The translations under genes and the position numbers were made by a program. A stretch of DNA of 64,000 nt from DASRHK01 sp963776465. Its GTDB lineage: Bacteria; Pseudomonadota; Gammaproteobacteria; Nevskiales; Nevskiaceae. Below, in pieces: positions 55,743-63,795 of the stretch. Where the stretch lies: contig CAVZMV010000002.1 of NCBI GenBank assembly GCA_963776465.1, positions 2,728,001-2,792,000 of the forward strand, given 5' to 3'. A model generated the notes under the pieces. The model had not been told where the DNA came from, made no database searches, and saw only the letters and a program-made list of their open reading frames with translations. The first letter of the stretch is position 1. Every line of letters begins with the position of its first letter.

Positions 55743-56633
55743 CTAGGTCACCGAATACCGCAGGACGTGCTCGGACTGCTGGTCGATCTTCGCGCCGAGC
55801 GACAGCATCCCCTCCCCCATCAGCGGGAACGACTCGTCCCGCACATACACCGCCGGCGCATCGGGCTTGTTCGACGGGATCACGTACGTGCCGTTGGTGC
55901 TCTGGTCCACGAGCATGAACTTGCCGCGGCGGTACTCCACGCGCGCGTGGTGACGGGAGGCGAAAGGCGCTGCGACCACCAGCTCGCAGTCCACCTCCCG
56001 GCCGACCAGGAACGGCAGGTTGGCCGGACTGAGCTTGAGCTCCCTGCCCTGGTAGAGCAGCGTCAGCGAGAACGCCACGATCGCGGGGCCGGCCGAGGTC
56101 AGAGAGAACATTTCGGTAGCACTGCGCCGGTCCCACACCAGCTGCACGATGGTGAAGCTCTCCTCGATGCCCTTCACCGGCGTCTGATCGAACACGCGCA
56201 AGGACGACTGCAGCTCGCGGCTGAGGTGCTGGGAAGTCTGATTCGTGGTGAGGATGCTTTCGGGCTTGGCCATGCTGCACAGCCGGGCCGCCACGTTGAC
56301 GGCGTCGCCGAACACGTCGTTGTCGCGCTCGAGGACCGGACCCGAGAAGAAGCCGACCCGCAGCTGGATCACCTCGCCTTCCTGCGTGATCGGCAGCCGG
56401 GTCTCGCGCTGCAGGTCCACGGCGGCCAGCGCGGCAGTCGTCGGGTCGCCGAACACGCACAAGAGTCCGTCACCGAGCGACTTCACCACGCGGCCCGCGT
56501 GCCTGGACACGGTCGAGCGCGACCGGTCCAGACCCAGCTTCACGACCTGCGCGGCTTTCTCGTCACCGAGCTCGCGATACAGCGAAGTGCTGCCGACCAG
56601 ATCCGCGAACAGGACCGTCGGCTTGCTCTCCAC
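55743..56633 (-). CDS. Class III nucleotide cyclase with C-terminal FHA domain
   Basis: 296 residues. Cyclase domain: VLFADLVGSTSLYRELG (metal Asp11), VKSLGDGLLCVFGDP (Asp55, purine-binding Lys51), VGFFSGPVLERDNDVFGDAVNVAARL (given in parts: DVFGDAVNVAARL, Asn113, Arg117). Lys51 and Asp106 fit ATP use. FHA domain: FLVGREVDCELVVA, ASRHHARVEYRRG (Ser226-Arg227-x-His) and QSTNGTYV, a complete phosphothreonine-binding site. It converges on the kinase gene with one base between stops. Inference: a phosphorylation-regulated adenylate cyclase whose product binds the two cNMP domains of the oxidoreductase. Confidence 0.9.
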   Translation of the reverse strand: MESKPTVLFADLVGSTSLYRELGDEKAAQVVKLGLDRSRSTVSRHAGRVVKSLGDGLLCVFGDPTTAALAAVDLQRETRLPITQEGEVIQLRVGFFSGPVLERDNDVFGDAVNVAARLCSMAKPESILTTNQTSQHLSRELQSSLRVFDQTPVKGIEESFTIVQLVWDRRSATEMFSLTSAGPAIVAFSLTLLYQGRELKLSPANLPFLVGREVDCELVVAAPFASRHHARVEYRRGKFMLVDQSTNGTYVIPSNKPDAPAVYVRDESFPLMGEGMLSLGAKIDQQSEHVLRYSVT

Positions 56634-56642
56634 CGTCTGGCT

Positions 56643-57392
56643 TTACCAGGCCAGCGTGAAGACGTAGGAGAGCACGGCCCAGTTTTCTTCGAGCTCGTAC
56701 TCGAGGCGACCGGGTCCGACAGCGAGCGAGTCGTCACCCGAGAAACGCTGCAACCGCAACTGGAGTGAATGCGGTGTGTTCTTGAAGTTCATGCCGAGTT
56801 TCAGGCTGACGCCCGGGTAATCGAGGTCTTTGCCGTCGACCGGGAAGTCCTTCACCTTGTCGAAGTTGTAGGCCGCCGAGACGTTGAGCGTGCCCCAGCC
56901 GCCCAGCGGGATTCCGCCGAACCCCACGCCCAGGTACGGTCCCAGCTCCTGGAAGACGTCGTCGTTGAAGATGCCGTCGCCCTGCCAGCCGCGCCGGAAG
57001 CCGCCGAACAGCGACCAGTTCTCCGTGAGGTAGTAGCCGACCGTGAACAGCAGGTCGGTGCGCCAGAGATTCTGGTCTTCGGACTTGGTCCGCAGCATGT
57101 TGAGCCCGACGTCGGCGTAGAAGTCGGAAAGGCTCAGCGTATAGCCGAGCTCGCCGCCATAGGTGCCGGTCACCGACACGCCCTTGCATTCAGAGGACGT
57201 CGATCCATCAGGGCAAGGAACGGGGAACACCGCCGGATTTCCGCTGCCGTCGAACAGCCGGGTGCTGGCCTCCCCGGAATAGCGACCGCCACCCGCCCCG
57301 AACCGCGCCCCTTGCGCCACGTCCATCGCGTGACTGGGCAGGCTGGCAACGCTGGCTGCAACGAACACGAACGCAATTCCAAGCTTCTTCAT
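56643..57392 (-). CDS. Small outer-membrane beta-barrel protein, unknown function
   Basis: 249 residues. Signal peptide KKLGIAFVFVAASVASLPSHA, then Gly/aromatic-rich beta strands (YGGELGYTLSLSDFYADVGL, LLFTVGYYLTENWSLFGGF, SLKLGMNFKN) ending VLSYVFTLAW with a terminal aromatic. One cysteine pair (PCPDGSTSSECKG) sits in an early loop. AAGGGGG precedes ATG 57392. It lies 9 bases upstream of the cyclase gene and is probably co-transcribed with it. No family name recognised. Confidence 0.65.
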   Translation of the reverse strand: MKKLGIAFVFVAASVASLPSHAMDVAQGARFGAGGGRYSGEASTRLFDGSGNPAVFPVPCPDGSTSSECKGVSVTGTYGGELGYTLSLSDFYADVGLNMLRTKSEDQNLWRTDLLFTVGYYLTENWSLFGGFRRGWQGDGIFNDDVFQELGPYLGVGFGGIPLGGWGTLNVSAAYNFDKVKDFPVDGKDLDYPGVSLKLGMNFKNTPHSLQLRLQRFSGDDSLAVGPGRLEYELEENWAVLSYVFTLAW

Positions 57393-57472
57393 CTGAAAGC
57401 CCCCTTGAATTGTTCGAGGTTCTCTAAAGGCTGGAGGTTACTGGGTCCGTCGACACTATGTCTACAAGACGC

Positions 57473-57501
57473 GAAAAAGCCTCGCCGGTGTGGCGAGGCT
57501 T
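57473..57501 (-). terminator. Rho-independent terminator after tRNA-Gly
   Basis: 10-bp stem AAGCCTCGCC/GGCGAGGCTT (57477-57501) with a 5-base loop; on the minus strand it is followed by TTTTTCG. It ends the tRNA-Gly transcript 15 bases after the CCA end. Confidence 0.85.
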
Positions 57502-57515
57502 CGTCGTGAAGGGTC

Positions 57516-57591
57516 TGGAGCGGGAAACGAGATTCGAACTCGCGACCTATACCTTGGCAAGGTATCGCTCTACCAACTGAGCTATTCCCGC
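57516..57591 (-). tRNA. tRNA-Gly (anticodon GCC)
   Basis: 76 nt with encoded CCA and U73. Acceptor GCGGGAA/TTCCCGC; anticodon stem ATACC/GGTAT with loop TTGCCAA (GCC); T arm GCGAGTTCGAATCTCGT. Corresponds to glyW in the uvrY-uvrC-pgsA-glyW-cysT-leuZ order. Confidence 0.95.
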
Positions 57592-57602
57592 GGGGGAGCG
57601 GT

Positions 57603-57630
57603 ATTTTAAAGTCCGGCGGGGGGTTGTCAA
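57603..57630 (-). promoter_or_regulatory. Sigma-70 promoter of tRNA-Gly
   Basis: Consensus TTGACA (57630-57625), a 16-base spacer and TAAAAT (57608-57603); start expected near 57,596, just before the tRNA 5' end. It gives tRNA-Gly its own transcript independent of pgsA. Confidence 0.8.
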
Positions 57631-57685
57631 CAAAACTCGTGTCCGCTGCGCATCCTCGCGCCTCGTTGACCAGCCGCCCGCTCTG

Positions 57686-58240
57686 CTAACTCTTCATCAT
57701 CGGCCATGCCGCACGCAGGTACATGACCATCGACCAGAGCGTCAGCGCGGCGGCGATGAACAGCAGCCAGTAGCCAACCGTGTACCAGGGGACGCCGAAG
57801 GTCTCGATCTGCCAGATCATCATCCCGATCGAGGTCATCTGGAAGATCGTCTTGAGCTTGCCGATCCAGTTGACGGCGACGTTGGCGCGCGAGCCCAGCT
57901 CCGCCATCCATTCGCGCAGTGCCGAGACGGTGATCTCGCGCCCGACGATCACCGCGACCAGCACCGCGAGCACCGAGCCGGGTTGCGCGTACAGCAGCAT
58001 CACCAAGCACACTGCCACCATGAGCTTGTCGGCGACCGGGTCGAGGAAGGCGCCGAACTTGGTCATCTGGTTCCAGCGCCGGGCCAGATACCCATCCAGC
58101 CAGTCGGTGATGCACGCGGCGGAGTAGAGGACCGTGGCGTATTGCCGCGCGTGCTCGACCGGCAGGAAGAACAGCGCCAGCACCAGCGGGATCGCGGCGG
58201 CCCGGCCGATGGTGAGCCACATGGGCAGGTTGAGCGTCAT
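57686..58240 (-). CDS. pgsA: CDP-diacylglycerol-glycerol-3-phosphate 3-phosphatidyltransferase
   Basis: 184 residues, usual PgsA length. Makes phosphatidylglycerophosphate in the inner membrane. The CDP-alcohol phosphotransferase motif D-G-x2-A-R-x8-G-x3-D-x3-D is complete: DWLDGYLARRW then KFGAFLDPVADK (residues 46-72). Four to five membrane helices. Directly downstream of uvrC (21 bases), the conserved gammaproteobacterial order. Confidence 0.95.
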   Translation of the reverse strand: MTLNLPMWLTIGRAAAIPLVLALFFLPVEHARQYATVLYSAACITDWLDGYLARRWNQMTKFGAFLDPVADKLMVAVCLVMLLYAQPGSVLAVLVAVIVGREITVSALREWMAELGSRANVAVNWIGKLKTIFQMTSIGMMIWQIETFGVPWYTVGYWLLFIAAALTLWSMVMYLRAAWPMMKS

Positions 58241-58261
58241 GACCGTATCTTAGCTGCCGCT

Positions 58262-60070
58262 CTAGTGAAAGTACGCGTACACGCGCTCGGCCAGCGTGCG
58301 GCTGATGCCTTCGATGCGCGCGAGCTCGTCTACCGTCGCGCGCTTGACCTGCGCCAGCCCGCCGAGCGTGGTCAGCAAGGCGCGCCGCCGCGCCGGCCCC
58401 AGTCCTTCGATCGTCTCCAGCCCCGAGGTGACGCGCGCCTTGGCGCGACGCGCGCGATGTCCCGTGATCGCGAACCGGTGCGCCTCGTCGCGGATGCGCT
58501 GGATCAGATGCAACGCCGGCGAATCGGCGGGCAACCGCAGCGGCTCCTTGCGCTCCGGAAGGATCAGCTCCTCGAGGCCTGGCTTGCGCGACGGACCTTT
58601 CGCGATCGCCACGATGCGCAGCTCCTGGATGCCGAGCTCGTCGAGCGCCTCCTGCGCGGCGTGCAGCTGCCCGAGGCCGCCGTCGATGAACAGGACGTCG
58701 GGCGACTCCCCTTCCCCGCCCTTGATCCGCGCGTAGCGCCGCATCACCACCTGCTTGATGGCGCCGTAGTCGTCGCCGGGTGCGATGCCGTCGACGTTGA
58801 ATTTGCGATACGCGCTCTTGAGCGGACCGCCGTCGTCGAAGACCACGCAGGACGCGACCGTGCGCTCTCCCATCGTGTGGCTGATGTCGAAGCACTCCAG
58901 CCGCCGCGGCACGACGTCGAGCTCGAGCGCGCGCTGGAGCTCGAGCAGCCGCTGATCCATGGTCGCGGATTCGGCCAGGTGCGCGGCGAGCGCCTGCGCT
59001 GCGGTGCTGAGCGCCATCTCCATCATGCGCGTGCGGGCGCCACGGCGCGGCTGCGTCACCTGCACCTTGCGCTGCGCCCGTTTCGACAATGCTTCGGCGA
59101 TCCAGTCGGCGTCCTCCGGGCAGTGACTGACCAGCACTTCCGCGGGCGCCGGCTGCTCCAGGTAGTGCTGCCCCAGGAAGCTCTCCAGCAGCTCCTCGGG
59201 CGGCGTGTGCGTCGGATGCTTCGGAAAGTGGCTGCGGTGACCGAGGTTGACGCTGTTGCGGATGCTGATCACGGCGACGCAGCTCGACGCCGCGTGATGC
59301 GCCACGGCCACGACGTCCATGTCGCGCGCGCCGCCGGTGAAGCTGCGGTTCTCGCGTACGCGCTTGAGCGCGGCGATCTGGTCGCGCAGCCGCGCGGCGC
59401 GCTCGAACTCGAGCGCCCCGGATGCCTTCTCCATCTCGGCACCGAGCTCGTCCGCAAGCTCGTCGCCCCGGCCCTGCAGCAGTCGCTGGGCGCGGTTGAT
59501 CTCGCGCGCGTAGTCCGCTTCGGAGATCAGGCCGACGCAGGGTCCGGAGCAGCGCTTGATCTGGTACTGCAGACAGGGCCGCTGGCGGTGCGCGAAGAAG
59601 CTGTCCCGGCACGGCCGCAGCAGGAACAGCTTCTGCAACGTCGCCAGCGATTCGCGCACGGCGCCCGCGCTGGCAAACGGGCCGAAGTACCGGTCCGCCG
59701 CGTTCTTGGCGCCGCGATGGAAGGCGATGCGCGGATACGCGTGCGCGGCGAAACGCAGGTACGGATAGCTCTTGTCGTCGCGGTAAAGGACGTTGTAGCG
59801 CGGCCGCTGGTCCTTGATCAGGTTGGCTTCCAGCAGCAAGGCCTGGTCTTCGGTCTGCGTGAGCGTCACCTCCACGCGGCGGATCTGCGCGACCATCGCG
59901 GTGATGCGCGTGTCGTGCGCCTTGCTGAAGTAGCTGGCGACGCGCTTCTTGAGGTTGCGCGCCTTGCCGACGTAGAGCAGCTCGCCGGCCTCGCCGTACA
60001 TGCGATAGACGCCCGGCGCGGTGGACAGCTGCGACAGGAACGTGCGCGCGTCGAAACCCGGGGATTCCAT
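58262..60070 (-). CDS. uvrC: Excinuclease ABC subunit C
   Basis: 602 residues, normal for UvrC. GIY-YIG nuclease domain at the N-terminus (PGVYRMYGEAGELLYVGKA), UVR motif (LEFERAARLRDQI), the second endonuclease half with CFDISHTMGERTVAS, FIDGGLGQLHAA, and C-terminal helix-hairpin-helix motifs (LETIEGLGPARRRALL, LARIEGISRTLAERVY). It makes both incisions in nucleotide excision repair. Located 19 bases after the gacA-like gene. Confidence 0.97.
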   Translation of the reverse strand: MESPGFDARTFLSQLSTAPGVYRMYGEAGELLYVGKARNLKKRVASYFSKAHDTRITAMVAQIRRVEVTLTQTEDQALLLEANLIKDQRPRYNVLYRDDKSYPYLRFAAHAYPRIAFHRGAKNAADRYFGPFASAGAVRESLATLQKLFLLRPCRDSFFAHRQRPCLQYQIKRCSGPCVGLISEADYAREINRAQRLLQGRGDELADELGAEMEKASGALEFERAARLRDQIAALKRVRENRSFTGGARDMDVVAVAHHAASSCVAVISIRNSVNLGHRSHFPKHPTHTPPEELLESFLGQHYLEQPAPAEVLVSHCPEDADWIAEALSKRAQRKVQVTQPRRGARTRMMEMALSTAAQALAAHLAESATMDQRLLELQRALELDVVPRRLECFDISHTMGERTVASCVVFDDGGPLKSAYRKFNVDGIAPGDDYGAIKQVVMRRYARIKGGEGESPDVLFIDGGLGQLHAAQEALDELGIQELRIVAIAKGPSRKPGLEELILPERKEPLRLPADSPALHLIQRIRDEAHRFAITGHRARRAKARVTSGLETIEGLGPARRRALLTTLGGLAQVKRATVDELARIEGISRTLAERVYAYFH

Positions 60071-60089
60071 CAGCCGACCTGACCGCGTT

Positions 60090-60746
60090 TCAGCTGTTCT
60101 CGGTCTTGTTCTCGTCGAGCAGCCCGTAGCGCATCGCCAGCCGCGTCAGCTCGACGTCGTTGGCGACCCCGAGCTTCTCGAACAGCCGGTAGCGATAGGT
60201 GCTCACGGTCTTGGGCGACAGGCACAGCCGGTCGGAGATCGCCTGTGTGGAGTAGCCCTTGGTCACCATCAGCATCACCTGCGTCTCCCGCTGCGAGAGC
60301 TGCTCGAAGGGAGCCGTGCCCGGCCCGCCCTTGATCAGCGACGCGGCGAGGTTGCCTGCGACGTCGGCGGCAACGTAATGGCCGCCGGACTGCACGCGGC
60401 GTATCGCGGTGCCCACCTCGTCGGCGGCGGAGTCCTTGCTGATGTACCCGGCGGCGCCGGCTTCGAGCATGCGGCTCGGATACGGCTCCTCCAGATGCAT
60501 GGAGACCGCGATGACCTTGATCTGCGGCATGCGAGCGACCAGGCGGCGCGTCGTCTCCAAGCCGCCCATGCCCGGCATGTTCACGTCCATCAGCACGACG
60601 TCCGGGGCTTCCTTGCGCGCCAGCTCCAGCGCCTCTTCCCCTGTGCCCGCTTCCGCCACGACCTCGATGTCGGGCATCTCCGACAGCACCCGCTTCAGCC
60701 CGGCGCGCACCAGGCGATGGTCGTCGACCAGCATCACGCGGATCAT
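60090..60746 (-). CDS. gacA: Two-component response regulator GacA/UvrY
   Basis: 218 residues. Receiver domain with acidic pocket Asp8/Asp9 (LVDDHRLVRAGLKR), phospho-acceptor Asp54 (VVLMDVNMPG) and Lys in GYISKDSAADEV. C-terminal LuxR-type HTH: LSQRETQVMLMVTKGYSTQAI, given in part (LSQRETQVMLMVTKGYS), and LSPKTVSTYRYRLFEKL. The link to uvrC and pgsA identifies it as GacA/UvrY, normally paired with an unlinked BarA/GacS kinase and controlling small RNAs, biofilm and exopolysaccharide. It may regulate the neighbouring polysaccharide genes (inference). Confidence 0.95.
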   Translation of the reverse strand: MIRVMLVDDHRLVRAGLKRVLSEMPDIEVVAEAGTGEEALELARKEAPDVVLMDVNMPGMGGLETTRRLVARMPQIKVIAVSMHLEEPYPSRMLEAGAAGYISKDSAADEVGTAIRRVQSGGHYVAADVAGNLAASLIKGGPGTAPFEQLSQRETQVMLMVTKGYSTQAISDRLCLSPKTVSTYRYRLFEKLGVANDVELTRLAMRYGLLDENKTENS

Positions 60747-60807
60747 GGATGGGAGCTCATGGGAAAGGGTCGCACGTCGACCGTCGAACGCTGCCTGGAT
60801 TCCACTA

Positions 60808-61845
60808 CTACTTCACGGGGTAGTAAATCACAGTCACGAGCTCTTGGGACGGGGTCTTGCCCGGGTCGGACACGTACTCCTCCCACTCGTCGCTGCTCTT
60901 GGCGTAGCCGTAGGCCGCGACGTACGCCTTGAGCATGTCGTAGGTCCGCCCCAGGCCCGCGTACGGTCCGGTGTGCGTGACCTTCAGGCTGCGGCCGCCA
61001 TAGGTCTGCATGAGCCGCACCTCCCCTTCGGAGGGGGCGACGTCGGCGCGATCAACCGGGATGCCGGCGTCGAAATCGAACACGTTGTTGGCTTCGTCCC
61101 AGCGGCGCGTCACGGCGATCGGCGGTCCGGCCTCGTTGAGCCCATTGGCCTTGAGGAACCCCATGATGCGCGCGTAGGACTCGGCGTAGGCCTTGCCGAT
61201 CTCTGCCGACTCGGTGGAGCTGTGGCCGCTGAACGCCGCCACCGTCAGCGGCTTTAAGTCGATCTCCTCGATCTGCAAGGCGGAGAAGTCGCCCTTGGGC
61301 ATCGACTCGGCCAGCTGCTTGAGGCTGGCCAGGCCCCGGTCGTAATCCTTGACGATCATGTCGGCAGCGACCTTGGCGAAGTAGCGGCTCATGACCTGGT
61401 TGAGCAGGCTGCCGCCGAACTCCCCGTCGAACGACCAGTCGACGGTCGTGGCCTCTCCTTCGGGCACGAGCTCGAACGTCGCCAGGTAGCGATTGTCGGC
61501 AAAGTCCGCGAACACCAGCCTCGTCTTCACCAGCGTGCAGGCCTTGGCTTCGACGATCTCCTGGGTGCCGCTGCCGACCTGGTCATTGCCCGACCAGGTC
61601 TGCCGGGCCCCGACGCCGCGCGCTGGACCATCGCTCGTGTGCCGCATGTCCGGATCGTACTGCTCCCAGGGCGACCACTTGTTGAAGTTCTGGAAGTTGT
61701 CGAGCTGCGCATAGACCGTGCAGGCCGGGGCGTCAATCGTGGTGGACCGAACCACGTGCGACGTGTTCGGCAGCGTCAGGCCGTAGGCAAATGCGGCGGC
61801 CACGATCACGACGACGGCGATGGCCAGCCACTTGAGCACTCGCAT
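60808..61845 (-). CDS. START/SRPBCC plus GyrI-like ligand-binding protein, membrane anchored
   Basis: 345 residues. N-terminal anchor LKWLAIAVVVIVAAAFAYGL, then an SRPBCC (polyketide cyclase) domain (STTIDAPACTVYAQLDNFQN, given in part: RSTTIDAPACTVYAQLDNF; KWSPWEQYDPDM; TTVDWSFDGEFGG), then a GyrI/AraC-effector-like domain (VAAFSGHSSTES, YGGRSLKVTHTGPY, YDMLKAYVAAYGY). Both folds bind hydrophobic small molecules; the natural ligand is unknown. Such SRPBCC-GyrI fusions are common in proteobacteria and usually hypothetical. Confidence 0.75.
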   Translation of the reverse strand: MRVLKWLAIAVVVIVAAAFAYGLTLPNTSHVVRSTTIDAPACTVYAQLDNFQNFNKWSPWEQYDPDMRHTSDGPARGVGARQTWSGNDQVGSGTQEIVEAKACTLVKTRLVFADFADNRYLATFELVPEGEATTVDWSFDGEFGGSLLNQVMSRYFAKVAADMIVKDYDRGLASLKQLAESMPKGDFSALQIEEIDLKPLTVAAFSGHSSTESAEIGKAYAESYARIMGFLKANGLNEAGPPIAVTRRWDEANNVFDFDAGIPVDRADVAPSEGEVRLMQTYGGRSLKVTHTGPYAGLGRTYDMLKAYVAAYGYAKSSDEWEEYVSDPGKTPSQELVTVIYYPVK

Positions 61846-61864
61846 GACCTTGACGTTCCCCGAT

Positions 61865-61896
61865 GAAAAGCCGGCGACAGTTTCGCGTCGCCGGCT
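61865..61896 (-). terminator. Terminator after the TPR gene
   Basis: 10-bp stem AGCCGGCGAC (61869-61878)/GTCGCCGGCT (61887-61896) with an 8-base loop; on the minus strand it is followed by a short T run (TTTT). It lies 31 bases past the stop of the TPR gene. Confidence 0.7.
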
Positions 61897-61926
61897 GGAT
61901 TAGGCAATCGCCGCGGGAGTGCCCCC

Positions 61927-63642
61927 TTAGAAGCGCGACGACGCGAGCTGCACGTCCGCGTGCTGCGTCGCTTTCTTCAGCTGCTCTTCGACGACCTTCG
62001 CGGCCGCGGTCTTCTTCTGTGCCTTCAGGCTTTCGTGCAGCCCCGCCAGCGACCAGGCGTTTTCCGGATTGCGGCGCAGCTCCTCGCGGTAAACCTTCTC
62101 CGCCTCGGTCGCCTTGCCTGCCTCGAGCAGCACCGCTCCCAGCGACTGACGCACCGGCGCGTGCCAGCCCGGCGGCTCGTCGTACGGGATCTTGTCCTCG
62201 ATGGCCGCGCCTTCCTGCAGCGCCGTGATCGCGGCGGCGTAATCCTTGCGGTCGGCCGCGAGCTCGCCGGCCACCATCCGCTCTGCAACCCTGACGCCCT
62301 GAATCAGCGAGTAACGATCCCACGCCTTCAGCTTCTCGATTGCGGGATCGGCAGCCGCCTTGGCCAGCGCCTCATGATGCTTCTGCGCCTCGTCGACCCG
62401 CTTCTGGCGCACCGCGGCCAAGCCCTGCGCGTAGTGCCAGATCGCAACCTGGTACGGCAGGTCCGCCGGCGGCTGCGGCGTGGCAACGACGTCGTCCCAT
62501 TTGCCGAAGCGCACCTTGGCGAACAATGGCGTCAGGGCGAAGTACTGCATCGCTTCGAAGCCCGGCGTGCGCATCAGCTGGGGATCGCTGGTGCGCTTGG
62601 CGGTTTCGTCCGCAGCGCTCAGCGCCGTGGCGCTCGCCCCTTCCATGGTCGCAGCGAACCACAGGAAGTGATGGTTGTGGGGCACGTAGCCCAGCGGGTA
62701 GACGCCCGGCTGCGGACGGCAGATCGACAGGTAAACGTTGTCGGCCTCGATGGCTTTCTGATTCGCCAGGACTGCGTCGTGCCAGCGCCCGACCCGTCCA
62801 TAGATGTGCGCGGGCATGTGCACCAGATGTCCCGAGCCCGGGATCAGCGCGCGCAGGCGATCCGCGGCATCGACGCCGCGCTGCGGCTCAGCCGACGCCT
62901 CGACGGCGTGCACGTACAGATGCAGCGCACCCGGATGATCGGCATTGCGCTTCATGACCGACTCGAGCACCGACACGACCTCCGCGGTGTTCCCCTTGGG
63001 CTTGAGCTGCTCGTCGTAGTAGTCCCAGGGCTGCAGGTCCATCAGCGCCTCGGCGTGGAACGTCGCGGCGTCGAGATCATCGGGCAGCTTCTTGGAGAGT
63101 TCGCGCGTGGCCTGGGCGTAGGCCTCGTCCAGCGTCTTGCGATCTTCCGGTGGGTGCTCGGCGTACCGCGCCGACAGCGCGTCGATGTACGCGCGCTCGG
63201 CTTCGCTGGCCTTGGGCATCAGCACTCTCGCCTTCTGCACACGCTCCCAGGCCTTGGCGTTATTGGCGGGGTCCATGCCTGCATTCACGTGCGGTCCCAG
63301 CACGAGGGCCGAGCCCCACCAGCACATGGCGCACTCCGGATCGAGCTCCGTTGCCTTGAGGAACGAGCGCTCGGCAGCGTCATGGTTGAAGCCGAACGTC
63401 AGCATCAGGCCCTGGTTGAACCAGCGCTGCGCCTCGGGATTGCTGGTCGTGATTGCGTGCGTGTAATTGCCAAGCCCCTCGAGCAGGTTGGCGCCGATGG
63501 CGGCCTTGACCACCTCGGGCGGCGGCGGCGCCTGTACCTGCGGCTGGGGCGCAGGCGGCGGCTCTGGTCGCAGGTAGGTGTAGCCAGCGAATCCTGCGAC
63601 CGCACCGAGCATCACAACGGCGACCAGCGTCCCTCGATTCAT
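61927..63642 (-). CDS. Membrane-anchored TPR-repeat protein
   Basis: 571 residues from ATG 63642 (MNRGTLVAVVMLGAVAGFAG); a longer open frame upstream lacks a ribosome site. A signal/anchor helix and a Pro-rich linker (RPEPPPAPQPQVQAPPPP) lead to tetratricopeptide-like repeats: AQRWFNQGLMLTFGFNHDAAE, given in part (RWFNQGLMLTFGFNHDAA), FLKATELDPECAMCWWGSAL, and C-terminal EAEKVYREELRRNPENAWSL. HMPAHIYGRVGRW and GYVPHNHHFLWFA (a His-rich stretch) are conserved in this large TPR family, often annotated as hypothetical. Flanked by terminators on both sides, so transcribed alone. Confidence 0.75.
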   Translation of the reverse strand: MNRGTLVAVVMLGAVAGFAGYTYLRPEPPPAPQPQVQAPPPPEVVKAAIGANLLEGLGNYTHAITTSNPEAQRWFNQGLMLTFGFNHDAAERSFLKATELDPECAMCWWGSALVLGPHVNAGMDPANNAKAWERVQKARVLMPKASEAERAYIDALSARYAEHPPEDRKTLDEAYAQATRELSKKLPDDLDAATFHAEALMDLQPWDYYDEQLKPKGNTAEVVSVLESVMKRNADHPGALHLYVHAVEASAEPQRGVDAADRLRALIPGSGHLVHMPAHIYGRVGRWHDAVLANQKAIEADNVYLSICRPQPGVYPLGYVPHNHHFLWFAATMEGASATALSAADETAKRTSDPQLMRTPGFEAMQYFALTPLFAKVRFGKWDDVVATPQPPADLPYQVAIWHYAQGLAAVRQKRVDEAQKHHEALAKAAADPAIEKLKAWDRYSLIQGVRVAERMVAGELAADRKDYAAAITALQEGAAIEDKIPYDEPPGWHAPVRQSLGAVLLEAGKATEAEKVYREELRRNPENAWSLAGLHESLKAQKKTAAAKVVEEQLKKATQHADVQLASSRF

Positions 63643-63750
63643 GGCGTTCCCCCCGGTTGTCATTTGGAATTGCTGCCCTGTTCTACTCCCGCGCCACCCT
63701 TGGTTCAAGCGCGCGGCGTGCAGCTGATATGTCGCAACGTTCAAAGGCCA

Positions 63751-63780
63751 AATAAAAAGGCCCGGCATTGCCGGGCCTTT
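63751..63780 (-). terminator. Rho-independent terminator of isocitrate lyase gene
   Basis: 11-bp stem AAAGGCCCGGC/GCCGGGCCTTT (63756-63780) with a 3-base loop, followed on the minus strand by TTTTTATT. It starts 15 bases after the aceA stop. Confidence 0.9.
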
Positions 63781-63795
63781 GAGAACCACACGGAA

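Noticed and set aside
57627..59612. 661-residue minus-strand open frame over pgsA and uvrC
   Set aside because: Shifted frame of uvrC/pgsA with Arg/Ala-rich composition and no domain.
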